Source: Rhodoplanes serenus
Lineage (GTDB): Bacteria > Pseudomonadota > Alphaproteobacteria > Rhizobiales > Xanthobacteraceae
Length of the DNA: 64,000 bases
Assembly (NCBI GenBank): GCA_009720755.1
Contig: WNKV01000009.1
Span: 62,001 to 126,000, forward strand
Direction: 5' to 3'
The number at the start of each line of letters is the position of its first letter. The first letter of the stretch is position 1. The translations under genes were made by a program, and so were the position numbers. Shown in pieces: positions 44,376 to 52,395 of the stretch. The notes under the pieces were generated by a model, which was not told the origin of the DNA, did no database searches, and worked only from the letters and a program-made list of their open reading frames with translations.

Positions 44376-45704
44376 ATGGAGAATGAGGTGTCTACCGAAA
44401 CACTCACGCCGCCCCGATCAGGGTCGGCGTCGGCCGGCAACTATCGATGGCTCCAGCTCGCCCTCGGTATCATCTGCATGGTCGCGGTTGCCAACGTCCA
44501 GTACTCCTGGACCTTGTTCGTTCCTGAGATCCAGAAGACCTATGGATGGTCGCGGGCTTCGATTCAGACGGCATTCACGATATTCGTGATCATCCAGACC
44601 TGGGTGACCCCGGTGGTCGGCGTCGGGATCGACCGCTTCGGTCCGCGTCCGATCGCCATGCTGGGCGGCACGGCGGCCGGTCTCGCCTGGATCATGAACT
44701 CCTTCGCGTCGTCGCTCACCGGGTTCTATATTGGTGCCGCCATCGGCGGCATCGGGGCGAGCTGCATCAACGCCTGCGCGGTCAACAACGCGCTCAAATG
44801 GTTCCCGGATCGCCGCGGCCTGGCCGTCGGGCTGTCCGCCGCGGGGTACGGCTCGGGCACGATCATCACGACACTGCCGATCGCCAACATGATCCAGAGC
44901 AGTGGTATCAGCACGACCTTCCTGACCTTCGGGATCATCCAGGGACTGGTGATCGTCGCGGCAGGGCTCTTCCTGCGGGCGCCCCGCAAGGACCAGGTCA
45001 GCTACTCCACCAAGCTGGTCCAGTCGCGCCGCGACTACACGCTCGGTGAGGCGATCCGGACTCCCGTGCTCTGGGTCTTAATGGTGATGTTCACATGCAC
45101 CATCACGGGCGGCCTGATGGCGGTGGCGCAGCTCAGCCTCATCGCGCAGGACTTCGGCGTGAAGGACATCCACGTCAACGTGTACTTCTTCAGCATGGCG
45201 GCCCTGCCGTTCGCGCTGATGCTCGACCGTTTCATGAACGGCCTGTCGCGACCGTTCTTCGGCTGGGTGTCAGACACCATCGGCCGCGAGAAGACGATGT
45301 TCATCGCCTTCTCTCTCGAATCGATCGGAATTCTGGCGCTGGCGACGTTCGGCTCCAATCCATGGCTGTTCGTCATCCTGTCCGGCGTCGTGTTCCTGGC
45401 CTGGGGCGAGGTCTACAGCCTGTTCGGCGCCATCACGGGCGATGCCTTCGGCACCAAGCACGCCGGCAAGATCTACGGCATCCTGTTCCTCTCGAAAGGC
45501 TTCGCGGCCCTGTTCGTTCCTGTCGGCAACCTGATCATGGAAGCGACGGGCTCGTGGGCCACGGTTCTGTACATCGTCGCATCGCTGGACTTCATCGCGG
45601 CGACCTCGGCGCTGTTCATCCTGCGGCCGCTTCTCCTGCGCCATCACGCCAAGGACGCGACCACCAACGCCGCCATGGCGAGCGTCGGCAAACCCGCCCA
45701 TTGA
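44376..45704 (+). CDS. OFA-family MFS transporter (oxalate/formate antiporter-like)
   Basis: The 442-residue protein has twelve membrane segments and resembles the OxlT/OFA group: NVQYSWTLFVPEIQKTYGWSRASIQ near the start, IGGIGASCINACAVNNALKWFPDRRGLAVGLSAAGYG in the first half, and RPFFGWVSDTIGREKT in the second. Such transporters move small carboxylates such as oxalate, oxamate-like or formate anions. The start is uncertain: ATG 44376 was chosen, and GTG 44388 has the better ribosome site; earlier ATGs (44343, 44286) overlap the promoter. Its place between the AllGH-like genes and the permease suggests import of the pathway substrate or export of its acid product. Confidence 0.8.
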   Translation: MENEVSTETLTPPRSGSASAGNYRWLQLALGIICMVAVANVQYSWTLFVPEIQKTYGWSRASIQTAFTIFVIIQTWVTPVVGVGIDRFGPRPIAMLGGTAAGLAWIMNSFASSLTGFYIGAAIGGIGASCINACAVNNALKWFPDRRGLAVGLSAAGYGSGTIITTLPIANMIQSSGISTTFLTFGIIQGLVIVAAGLFLRAPRKDQVSYSTKLVQSRRDYTLGEAIRTPVLWVLMVMFTCTITGGLMAVAQLSLIAQDFGVKDIHVNVYFFSMAALPFALMLDRFMNGLSRPFFGWVSDTIGREKTMFIAFSLESIGILALATFGSNPWLFVILSGVVFLAWGEVYSLFGAITGDAFGTKHAGKIYGILFLSKGFAALFVPVGNLIMEATGSWATVLYIVASLDFIAATSALFILRPLLLRHHAKDATTNAAMASVGKPAH

Positions 45705-45713
45705 GGCGACCGA

Positions 45714-45739
45714 GGCCCGCCCGGCTGCACGGGCGGGCC
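45714..45739 (+). terminator. rho-independent terminator after the MFS gene
   Basis: A 9-bp GGCCCGCCC/GGGCGGGCC stem is followed by TTCGTTCTTC, nine bases after the stop codon. This is the most convincing intrinsic terminator in the window. Confidence 0.7.
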
Positions 45740-45811
45740 TTCGTTCTTCGGCCGCTCCAGGCGGCGCACACGATCGAGCGGCGCGCTTCGCCTTCCCTTC
45801 GGCACCAGAGA

Positions 45812-45839
45812 GAACAGCCGGCCTGCGGGCCGGCTGTTC
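45812..45839. terminator. second hairpin in the 45.7-46.1 kb spacer
   Basis: A perfect 12-bp stem (GAACAGCCGGCC) with a TGCG loop lies inside the 368-base gene-free stretch 45705-46072. That stretch also holds site R4 and no gene. Confidence 0.5.
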
Positions 45840-45930
45840 GCGTTTCGCGCGAGGCGGTGTCGATGTGACGGACATCCGGAGAATGGGGATGTCGGGGTTT
45901 GCAGCCAAAGATCGTATAACCTACAAAAAC

Positions 45931-45950
45931 AATAATTTCGAAAATATATT
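45931..45950 (+). promoter_or_regulatory. TTCGAA-type motif, site R4 (lactate-permease-like gene)
   Basis: AATAATTTCGAAAATAT runs directly into a -10-like TATATT (45945-45950) about 120 bases before the permease start, so a bound protein would block the promoter. Confidence 0.55.
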
Positions 45951-46072
45951 GCATCGCCATCTTGTGCGGAGTAGCGTGAAATGCCGTCCGGCACGGACGG
46001 CCCGAGCCGTTGGTTGCCTGCGCTCGCTCTCGGCGACGGCGGCTCGAAGCGACGGTCAGCGAGGTGTCTGTG

Positions 46073-47665
46073 ATGTCCCTGCCTATGAATGTCGTCACCT
46101 GGTCAGGGGCCGCACTGTCCATCATCCTCCTCGTCTACCTTCTGGTCTGGCGACGATGGTCGGCCGTGCAGGCGTCCGCTGCCGGGGCGTTGATCGCGAT
46201 CGTGATCGCGTTCGGGCTCTACGGCGCAACGCCGCAAGGGGTCGGAGTCGAGGTCGCCAAGGGCGTGTGGAACAGCGTGTCGATCATCGCCGTCATCGTG
46301 CCCGCCATCCTGATCTACGAGGTCAGCCGGGAGGTCGGCGGGTTTGGGACGATCCAGCGCGAGCTGTCGCGCCTCATCCCCGACAAGCTGCTCCAGGTCA
46401 TCGCGTTGGGCTGGTGCTTCTCCAGCTTCCTTCAGGGACCCTCCGGGTTCGGCGTGCCGATCGCGGTGACGGCGCCGCTGCTCATCGGGATCGGCGTGAA
46501 GCCGTTCTGGGCCGTGCTGGTGCCGCTGATGGCGCACGCCTGGGCCAACACGTTCGGCACGCTGGCGCTCGCCTGGGAGGCGCTCGTCCAGCAGACGACC
46601 CTGATCGCCGACGCAACCCTCTATTGGGAGACGGCCTTCAAGACCGGACTGCTGACAGGGCTGCTCTGTGTGATCGCTGGCAGTCTGCTGTGCTGGCAGT
46701 ACGCCCGTTTCGCCGGCCTGCGTCGCGGATGGCCGGCGGTCCTCGTGGTGGGCCTGATCCAGGCGGGTGGGCAGCTTCTGCTCACGCAGATCACGCCGAC
46801 GCTGTCGGTGGTGATCCCGACGACCCTCGCGCTCGGCGTGGTGTTTGCGCTCGGGCGGCTGCCGCGCTACGCGCGCTCCTATGCGGACGGCAGCCCCATG
46901 CTGGTGGACGTGCCGGAGGGGGCGAGCGACAAGAGCCCGTTGACCATCCACGAAGCGCTGCTGCCCTATTACATCCTGGTTGGCGTATCGGTTTTCGTGC
47001 TGCTCACGCCCGGAGTGAACGCCGCGCTCGGCGCCTGGAAGATGAGTGTCGCGTTCCCGGAGACCAGCACGGCATACGGATTCGTCAACAAGGCGCAGCC
47101 GGTCTACGGGTCGGTGTCGTGGCTCACCCATTCCGGCTTCTTCCTGGTCCTCGCGGCCGCCGCCTCGTGCGCCTATTTCGGCTCGAAGGGCCTGATCCGT
47201 CGCGACGGCCTCGTCCGGATTCTCGCTGACACCGCCCGCAAGTCGGTGCCGGCGGCGATCTCGGTGGCGCTTTTGCTGACGATGAGCAAGGTGATGACGG
47301 GCAGCGGGCAGATCGAGGTGCTGGCGCGTGGCACGGCCGGCGCGACCGGGGCCTACTATGCGGCGCTGGCACCTCTGGTCGGCACCCTCGGAGCCTTCAT
47401 GTCGTCGAGCAATGTCAGCTCCAACATCCTGTTCGGGCAGTTCCAGGAATCGATGGCGCAATTCACCGGCAAGAGCGTGTCCAGCATCCTGGCGGCGCAG
47501 ACCAGCGGGGCCGCCATCGGAACGATGTTCTCACCGTCGAAGGTTCTCCTCGGCACCACGACGGCTGGAATCGTCGGCCAGGAGGGCGCCATCATCAAGA
47601 AGCTGCTCGTCGTCGCCGTGGTGGCGGCCGCCCTGATGGGGCTGGTCACCGCCTTGGCCGTCTGA
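46073..47665 (+). CDS. LctP/L-lactate permease family transporter
   Basis: The 530-residue protein has about 13 membrane segments and the family signatures FSSFLQGPSGFGVPIAVTAPLLIGIGV (about residues 115-141), AHAWANTFGTLALAW and, near the C-terminus, GTLGAFMSSSNVSSNILFG and GQEGAIIKKLL. Characterised members import L-lactate or glycolate with protons. Given the surrounding ureide genes the substrate may be another hydroxy- or oxo-acid. GAGGTG lies six bases before the ATG at 46073. Confidence 0.82.
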   Translation: MSLPMNVVTWSGAALSIILLVYLLVWRRWSAVQASAAGALIAIVIAFGLYGATPQGVGVEVAKGVWNSVSIIAVIVPAILIYEVSREVGGFGTIQRELSRLIPDKLLQVIALGWCFSSFLQGPSGFGVPIAVTAPLLIGIGVKPFWAVLVPLMAHAWANTFGTLALAWEALVQQTTLIADATLYWETAFKTGLLTGLLCVIAGSLLCWQYARFAGLRRGWPAVLVVGLIQAGGQLLLTQITPTLSVVIPTTLALGVVFALGRLPRYARSYADGSPMLVDVPEGASDKSPLTIHEALLPYYILVGVSVFVLLTPGVNAALGAWKMSVAFPETSTAYGFVNKAQPVYGSVSWLTHSGFFLVLAAAASCAYFGSKGLIRRDGLVRILADTARKSVPAAISVALLLTMSKVMTGSGQIEVLARGTAGATGAYYAALAPLVGTLGAFMSSSNVSSNILFGQFQESMAQFTGKSVSSILAAQTSGAAIGTMFSPSKVLLGTTTAGIVGQEGAIIKKLLVVAVVAAALMGLVTALAV

Positions 47666-47682
47666 TCGATGGAGCATTGACC

Positions 47683-47862
47683 ATGAACCCGTTGCGCTGG
47701 AACGAGCAGGGCCGCATGAGCGCCGCGCTGGCGGCGCTGTGCGCGTCGGCTGTCCTGCTGAGCAGCCCCGACAGCACAGGGCCGGTGAGCTACACGCTGG
47801 GCTGGGCGCTGCTGGTGGCGTCGCTGCTGCTGCCCCTGTATTCCTGCGTGCGCCGGAGCTAG
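47683..47862 (+). CDS. small two-helix membrane protein (59 aa)
   Basis: Starting 17 bases after the permease stop with GGAG upstream, this short protein has two hydrophobic stretches (AALAALCASAVLLSS and LGWALLVASLLLPLYS). It may be an accessory or stabilising subunit of the permease. I do not recognise a family, and its stop codon falls at the edge of the following repeat element. Confidence 0.5.
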   Translation: MNPLRWNEQGRMSAALAALCASAVLLSSPDSTGPVSYTLGWALLVASLLLPLYSCVRRS

Positions 47863-47964
47863 AGCATTTTCCGGCGAAGTGGATGCCGGTTCGCCGTCGA
47901 AAATGCGATCACACAAGGACTTCTAGAGTGGAGTCCGATCCAGTTTGATCGGATTCCACTCTAG
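47861..47964. repeat. Rhizobiales-type intergenic repeat with long inverted repeat
   Basis: The segment begins AGAGCATTTTCCGGCGAAGT and ends in an 18-bp inverted repeat (47923-47940 and 47947-47964) with one mismatch and a 6-base loop. From memory, the opening matches a small repeat scattered between genes in Bradyrhizobium- and Rhodopseudomonas-like genomes. It can act as a bidirectional terminator between the convergent permease and AtzH-like operons. Confidence 0.7.
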
Positions 47965-48052
47965 CGGGAGCAAGCTGTTGCGCCGCGCCACCGCCGCCAC
48001 ATGTGTAATGCGGGGCGGCGTGCCGGTGTCGGCCGGCGCGGAGTGTGCGGGT

Positions 48053-48442
48053 TCAGTCCGCCGGCCGGTCGATCACGCTCACATGGGCGGCGACGATGCG
48101 CCAGCCTTGGGGGAGGCGCACCCAGCTCTGCATCTGACGGCCGATCTTCGCGGGGTCTCCGTCACGCTCGAACAACGTGGACGCGACGGCGAAGTCATTG
48201 CCATAGGTCGTGATGACCGTCCGCGACAGCCGGCGGTCCAGTCCGTGGGACAGCCGGGCGCGGCGGAACGTTTCGATCTCGGCGAAGCCGTAGAGGTTCT
48301 CTCCGGCGCCGTAGCGGATCGTTCGCGCATCGTCGAGGAACAGAGCCCCGAGCGTCTGCACGTCGTTTGAGACGAGAGCCCGCTCGTATTGCGCGAAGGC
48401 GCGCGCGACCTCGGCGATCACCTCCGGCCTGTCGATATCCAT
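48053..48442 (-). CDS. AtzH/HpxZ-like protein (DUF3225, SnoaL-like fold)
   Basis: The 129-residue protein contains FAQYERALVSNDVQTLGALFLDDARTIRYGAGENLYG (about residues 13-49) and ends with WVRLPQGWRIVAAHVSVID, typical of the DUF3225 group related to AtzH and HpxZ. These genes accompany amidases in cyanuric acid, oxalurate and allantoin catabolism. It is the last gene of the leftward operon that starts with the ring-opening amidohydrolase, which fits that pattern. A GTG at 48448 is an alternative start. Confidence 0.75.
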   Translation of the reverse strand: MDIDRPEVIAEVARAFAQYERALVSNDVQTLGALFLDDARTIRYGAGENLYGFAEIETFRRARLSHGLDRRLSRTVITTYGNDFAVASTLFERDGDPAKIGRQMQSWVRLPQGWRIVAAHVSVIDRPAD

Positions 48443-48482
48443 GGCCACATCACCGGATTGTTTTGCGTGACGGCGAGCCGCC

Positions 48483-49046
48483 TCACATCCACTTGGAGAC
48501 CTGGACCGGCCGATGATTCCGCAGGCCGTCGAGGAGGAGCTTCGGCTCGGATGCGACGATCAGCATGCTGCGCTGCTGGGAGGGTAGAAACCCTTCCGCC
48601 ACCATGGTGTCGAGGAACTGGAGAAATCGGTCGTAGAAGCCGCCGATATTGTAGAGGCCGAGTGGCTTGCGGTGGCCGTCGAACTGCGCATTCACCCACA
48701 TCTCGACGAGCTCCTCCACGGTGCCGAGGCCACCCGGCATGGCGATGAAGCCGTCGGCGACCGCAGCCATGCGGATCTTCCGGTCCGCCCGCGAGGCCAC
48801 CACCTCGGATACCGCCAGCTTGTCGTACAGCTGTCCCTTGTCGACGAGCACCTGCGGGACGATGCCGTGCACGGTGCCGCCCCGGCTGCACGCCGCATCC
48901 GCGACGATCTTCATGAGGCCACGGCTGGTGCCGCCGAACACGAGCGTGATGCCCTGATCGGCGAGCGCGCGGCCGAGTGCGGCGGCGGCTTCGCTGTAGA
49001 TCCGGGAATGTCCGTGGTTCGAGCCGCAGAAGATGGCGAGCTTCAT
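48483..49046 (-). CDS. LOG-family nucleotide phosphoribohydrolase
   Basis: The 187-residue protein has the LOG lysine-decarboxylase-like fold with FCGSNHG, FGGTSRGLMKIVADAA, SRADRK (conserved Arg) and the hallmark PGGLGTVEEL (residues about 102-111). LOG enzymes release the base from a nucleoside 5'-monophosphate, giving ribose 5-phosphate. In this operon a free pyrimidine-like base could be the product that feeds ring oxidation and opening, but no uracil-oxidising genes are present. Cytokinin activation is the other known role. Confidence 0.82.
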   Translation of the reverse strand: MKLAIFCGSNHGHSRIYSEAAAALGRALADQGITLVFGGTSRGLMKIVADAACSRGGTVHGIVPQVLVDKGQLYDKLAVSEVVASRADRKIRMAAVADGFIAMPGGLGTVEELVEMWVNAQFDGHRKPLGLYNIGGFYDRFLQFLDTMVAEGFLPSQQRSMLIVASEPKLLLDGLRNHRPVQVSKWM

Positions 49047-49145
49047 CGGGTGTATCCACTGGCTGGAGCGCTGCGGCCGCGACCCGAGGGCCGCGGCCGC
49101 AGGCCGGCGATCGGTTGTGCGAGATCGCCGGGCGCGGTCACGGCG

Positions 49146-49571
49146 TCAGCCGAAGGTCTGAGCACCCTCGATCGCGGCGAGCCCGGCCTTGGTGACCTCG
49201 AGATCCTCCTCGCCGGTCTGGGAGCCGCATCCGATTCCGCCGATGGTGATGCCATCGACGATGATCGGGAGTCCACCCTTGAGATTCACCAGCCGACCGG
49301 ACGTCGCATGGGCGAGCCTGAACTCCAGATCGCCCTGGATGCCGCCGGTGGGGCCGCGACTCGAAGCGGCGGTCGCGGCCTTCCGGATTGCCGACTCGAT
49401 GCTGAGGATCTTGCCGCCGTCCATGCGGGTGAAGGCGAGCAGGTTGCCGCCCTCGTCGACGACCGCGATGCACTGGGGCTTGCCCATCTGGACCGCCTTC
49501 GCCACGGCGGCTTCGAGGATACGCATGGCGCCTGCGTGAGTGAGCCGCAGGTGCTTCTCGACATTGCTCAT
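49146..49571 (-). CDS. GlcG/HbpS-family protein (DUF336)
   Basis: The 141-residue protein has the GlcG fold: LTHAGAMRILEAAVAKAVQMGKPQCIAVVDEGGNLLAFTRMDG at the front and GGLPIIVDGITIGGIGCGSQTGEEDLEVTKAGLAAI at the back. Members bind haem or small cofactors or occur as uncharacterised parts of catabolic operons (glycolate, propanediol, ureides). It lies 21 bases after the amidohydrolase gene. No catalytic residues are known. Confidence 0.82.
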   Translation of the reverse strand: MSNVEKHLRLTHAGAMRILEAAVAKAVQMGKPQCIAVVDEGGNLLAFTRMDGGKILSIESAIRKAATAASSRGPTGGIQGDLEFRLAHATSGRLVNLKGGLPIIVDGITIGGIGCGSQTGEEDLEVTKAGLAAIEGAQTFG

Positions 49572-49592
49572 CGGTCTGTGTCCGTTCGGTCG

Positions 49593-50711
49593 TTACGCTT
49601 TCGCCTCGGCGATGACGCAGAGCAGGTTTGCGCCGGGCGGGCCCTGGTGCTCGGCACCGGCCGAGGCGAGGAACTGGGTGTCGCCGACGATCGTCGCCAC
49701 GATGGCGTGTGCCACGGCCTTGGCCTGAATGCCGCAGAACGGCGCCAGGAAGTCCGAGTGGAGGACGTGCCGCCGGCCGCGCACGTTGGTGACGTAGTCG
49801 GCGCCCGCATTCACCAGCACGCCGGCGATGCGCTTGCGGTCGTCTTCGGTGAGAATGCCGTCCTTCAGCGACAGGCCGGCGTTCACGAACGCCTGACGGG
49901 CGCCCGCGATGTCGAGCTGGTCCTGCATCACGCCATGCGCCGCGACCAGGCGCCCCGGCGCGCCCTTGACGTTGCCGAGCACCATCACGCGGCAGGCGAC
50001 CTGCTCGCCGCCCGCCGAGGTGGAGGCCACCGACGAGTAGAGGGTCTTGTCGACATTGATGACGCCGTCCCGCAGCTTGCTGCGGTCGACCTCGCCGGTG
50101 GCGACGGCGATGCCGAGAGCGCAGGCGCCTTTCGCCAGCGAGGATGCGACCGCTGGGTTCATGGCGACGACCTTCTGGTTGCGGCTTTCGGCGTCGGCGA
50201 TGCGGGCCGGCGTCATCGCCGGGCACTTCACCTCGACGCACTCGATATCGGCGGGATCGGTGATTCCGGCGTCAGCCATCGCGCGCTTCACCGTCTCGGC
50301 CACGAGATCGACCTCGATCATCGTGCCGTACTCCTCGGGCTTGAGCTCGCGCGAGCTGGCGACGCCGATCGCCAAGCGCTTGGCGGTGCCTTGCGCGGGC
50401 GCCGTGGCGGGCTGCTTGATGAACAGGTAGATGTGGGGCGTCATGATGCCCCCTACGCCGCCGATCATCATCATCGGGATCTTGGCGAACACCTCGGCGC
50501 GGGAGAGGCCGAGTCGCTCCGACAGGAGCACCTCCATGGCCAGCGTCGCGTAGCCGCGGGCATAGGGGTCGCCTTCGGTCTGCTCCATGATCGCCACGAC
50601 GTGCCGTGGGTCCACCTCCTTGCGGTCGAAGAGCGCGGCGACTTGCGAGACGTCTCCGGGCGAACTCATCGGAACGCAGACGACTCGGGATTCCAGCAGC
50701 TGGTTGGACAT
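49593..50711 (-). CDS. ring-opening amidohydrolase of the cyanuric acid hydrolase/barbiturase family (divergent)
   Basis: The 372-residue protein has the three-fold repeat of the cyclic amide hydrolase family. Domain B keeps its Lys (VEVKCPAMTP, K162) and Ser (ASTSAGGEQ, around S230-S232), and domain C keeps SAGAEHQGPPG. In domain A the family KTEG lysine is Gln (EQTEG, residue 44) and the GGTEGVLSPH-type motif is GGVGGIMTPH with Thr for Ser. In domain C the expected Lys is Asn (VLVNAG). The domain B dyad, thought to be catalytic, is intact, so it is probably active on a cyclic amide other than cyanuric or barbituric acid. AGGAG lies eight bases before the ATG. It heads a four-gene leftward operon and is divergent from the fdrA operon. 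Confidence 0.82.
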   Translation of the reverse strand: MSNQLLESRVVCVPMSSPGDVSQVAALFDRKEVDPRHVVAIMEQTEGDPYARGYATLAMEVLLSERLGLSRAEVFAKIPMMMIGGVGGIMTPHIYLFIKQPATAPAQGTAKRLAIGVASSRELKPEEYGTMIEVDLVAETVKRAMADAGITDPADIECVEVKCPAMTPARIADAESRNQKVVAMNPAVASSLAKGACALGIAVATGEVDRSKLRDGVINVDKTLYSSVASTSAGGEQVACRVMVLGNVKGAPGRLVAAHGVMQDQLDIAGARQAFVNAGLSLKDGILTEDDRKRIAGVLVNAGADYVTNVRGRRHVLHSDFLAPFCGIQAKAVAHAIVATIVGDTQFLASAGAEHQGPPGANLLCVIAEAKA

Positions 50712-50860
50712 TCCATAGACTCCTTTGGTCCGGTGGCGGCTCTCCGCCACCGGCCTTGCCGCGTCCGCTTGGTTGGTCCCGGGCCGCGGTGTCGGCTTTT
50801 CGTCCCGTCATCGGGACTGCCATTTGATACTACAATGCCGTCGATATAGCATCAATCGTA

Positions 50861-50874
50861 GAATTTCGAATTTC
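50861..50874. promoter_or_regulatory. TTCGAA-type motif, site R5 (amidohydrolase/fdrA divergent promoter)
   Basis: GAATTTCGAATTTC lies in the 252-base space between the leftward amidohydrolase operon and the rightward fdrA operon and could control both. The surrounding 60 bases are AT-rich, unlike the flanking genes. Confidence 0.55.
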
Positions 50875-50963
50875 TGTTGTTTCACGGTTCATCCTGGGGT
50901 AGGGTCGCGATCGATCGAGAGCGGTTGGCCGCGGCGCGGCGCCGCCACTGACGGAGAGACCAG

Positions 50964-51134
50964 ATGGAAGTCGACAAGCTTCTCAACACCGAGGTGCGGG
51001 TGATCAATGTCGGGTTGCGCGCCTTCGCGCAGGACCTGGAGAGCCGCAAGTCTCCCGTCGTGCATGTCGATTGGTCGCCCCCGCCGGCGTCGAGCGTGAA
51101 GTTCGGCAGCTTGCTCGATCGGCTGGGAGTCTGA
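50964..51134 (+). CDS. 56-aa protein resembling the C-terminal module of FdrA
   Basis: The frame starts at an ATG with GGAGAG five bases upstream and ends two bases before the YlbE start. The peptide contains VRVINVGLRAFAQDL and SPVVHVDWSPPP and ends in LLDRLGV. From memory this is the motif with which full-length FdrA proteins end (INVGL...VVHVDWRPPA). The FdrA encoded downstream lacks it at its own C-terminus, and the two together (506 plus 56) approach the length of E. coli FdrA. It therefore looks like a split-off FdrA module moved to the front of the operon. Confidence 0.7.
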   Translation: MEVDKLLNTEVRVINVGLRAFAQDLESRKSPVVHVDWSPPPASSVKFGSLLDRLGV

Positions 51135-51135
51135 G

Positions 51136-52392
51136 ATGACCGACATCGCCTCACGCATCGAAGCGGCGAACCGAGAGGCGCATCGGCGCATGCTCGGGGC
51201 CGACCCCGTGCTGGTCGACGTGATGCTGGCCAGGGATGCGATTCCCAACCTGCCGCCGCGCACCGTTCTGCATGCCGGCCCGCCGATCTCCTGGGAGCGG
51301 ATGTGCGGCCCCATGCGGAGCGCCGTGGCCGGCGCTCTGGTGTTCGAGGGCTGGGCGTCGGACCTCGCCGAGGCGGAGACCGTGGCGGCCTCCGGCGGCG
51401 TGCGGTTCGAGCCCAACCACCACTATGACGGGGTCGGCCCGATGACCGGCATCACCACCCCCGGCGTGGCGGTGCTGGTGGTGGAGAACCGCGCCTTCGG
51501 CAACCGCGCGTTCTGCACCGTGAACGAAGGCATGGGCAACGTCATGCGGTTCGGCGGCAACGACCAGGAGGTGCGCGACCGCCTGGCATGGATCGCCGGC
51601 GTGTTCGGGCCCGCGGTCGGGGCGGCGTTGCGGCGGCGGGGCGGCGTTCCGCTCAAGGGCCTGATCGCCCGCGGCCTGACCATGGGCGACGAGATGCACA
51701 TGCGCAATGCCGCCTGCACGGGGCTGATCCTGCGTGAGCTCGCTGCCGATCTGGCCGAGGTAGCGCCCGCGGATCTCGGGCGGATGCTGCGCTTCATCTC
51801 CGGCAATGACATGTTCTTCCTCAACATCGCCATGGCGATGGCCAAGGCGGTGGCGGCGCCGGCGCACGGAATCCCATACGCCACCGTGGTCACCACGATG
51901 GCGCGCAACGGCACCGACTTCGGCATCCGCCTCTCCTCGACCGGCGACGCCTGGTTCACCGGGCCGGCCCAGATGGCGCGCGGCCTGCTGTTCGCCGGCT
52001 TCACCGAGGCGGACGGCAATCCCGACATCGGCGACTCCTGCATCACCGAGACGGTGGGGCTCGGCGGCTGTGCCATGGCGGCGTCACCCGCGGTGGTGGG
52101 GTTCGTCGGCGCCGGCGCGCTGTCGGATGCGATCGGCTACACGCGCAGCATGAGCGAGATCACTGTCGGGCCGAATCCGGAATGGACGATGCCGACCATG
52201 GCGATGGCCGGCGTTCCGACCGCGATCGATGTCCGCAAGGTGCTGTCCACCGGCATTCTCCCCGTCATCAACACCGCCATCACCAATCGGCAGCCCGGGC
52301 GCGGCCAGATCGGGGCCGGCATCGTCAATCCGCCGCTGGAGTGCTTCCAGCAGGCGCTGATGAGGTTCGCCGAAGTTCACGGAGCTCTCTGA
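51136..52392 (+). CDS. YlbE/AllG-family protein (DUF1116), copy 2
   Basis: The 418-residue protein is a clear paralogue of the one at 41690, sharing VLHAGPPISWERMCGPM (about 43-59), NHHYDGVGPMTGI, VLVVENRAFGNRAFCTVNEG and SGNDMFFLNIAMAMAK. Here it is directly followed by fdrA and preceded by the FdrA C-terminal module, so all three probably form one carbamoyltransferase-like complex. A GGGAG ribosome site lies within the end of the small gene. Confidence 0.87.
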   Translation: MTDIASRIEAANREAHRRMLGADPVLVDVMLARDAIPNLPPRTVLHAGPPISWERMCGPMRSAVAGALVFEGWASDLAEAETVAASGGVRFEPNHHYDGVGPMTGITTPGVAVLVVENRAFGNRAFCTVNEGMGNVMRFGGNDQEVRDRLAWIAGVFGPAVGAALRRRGGVPLKGLIARGLTMGDEMHMRNAACTGLILRELAADLAEVAPADLGRMLRFISGNDMFFLNIAMAMAKAVAAPAHGIPYATVVTTMARNGTDFGIRLSSTGDAWFTGPAQMARGLLFAGFTEADGNPDIGDSCITETVGLGGCAMAASPAVVGFVGAGALSDAIGYTRSMSEITVGPNPEWTMPTMAMAGVPTAIDVRKVLSTGILPVINTAITNRQPGRGQIGAGIVNPPLECFQQALMRFAEVHGAL

Positions 52393-52395
52393 ATC

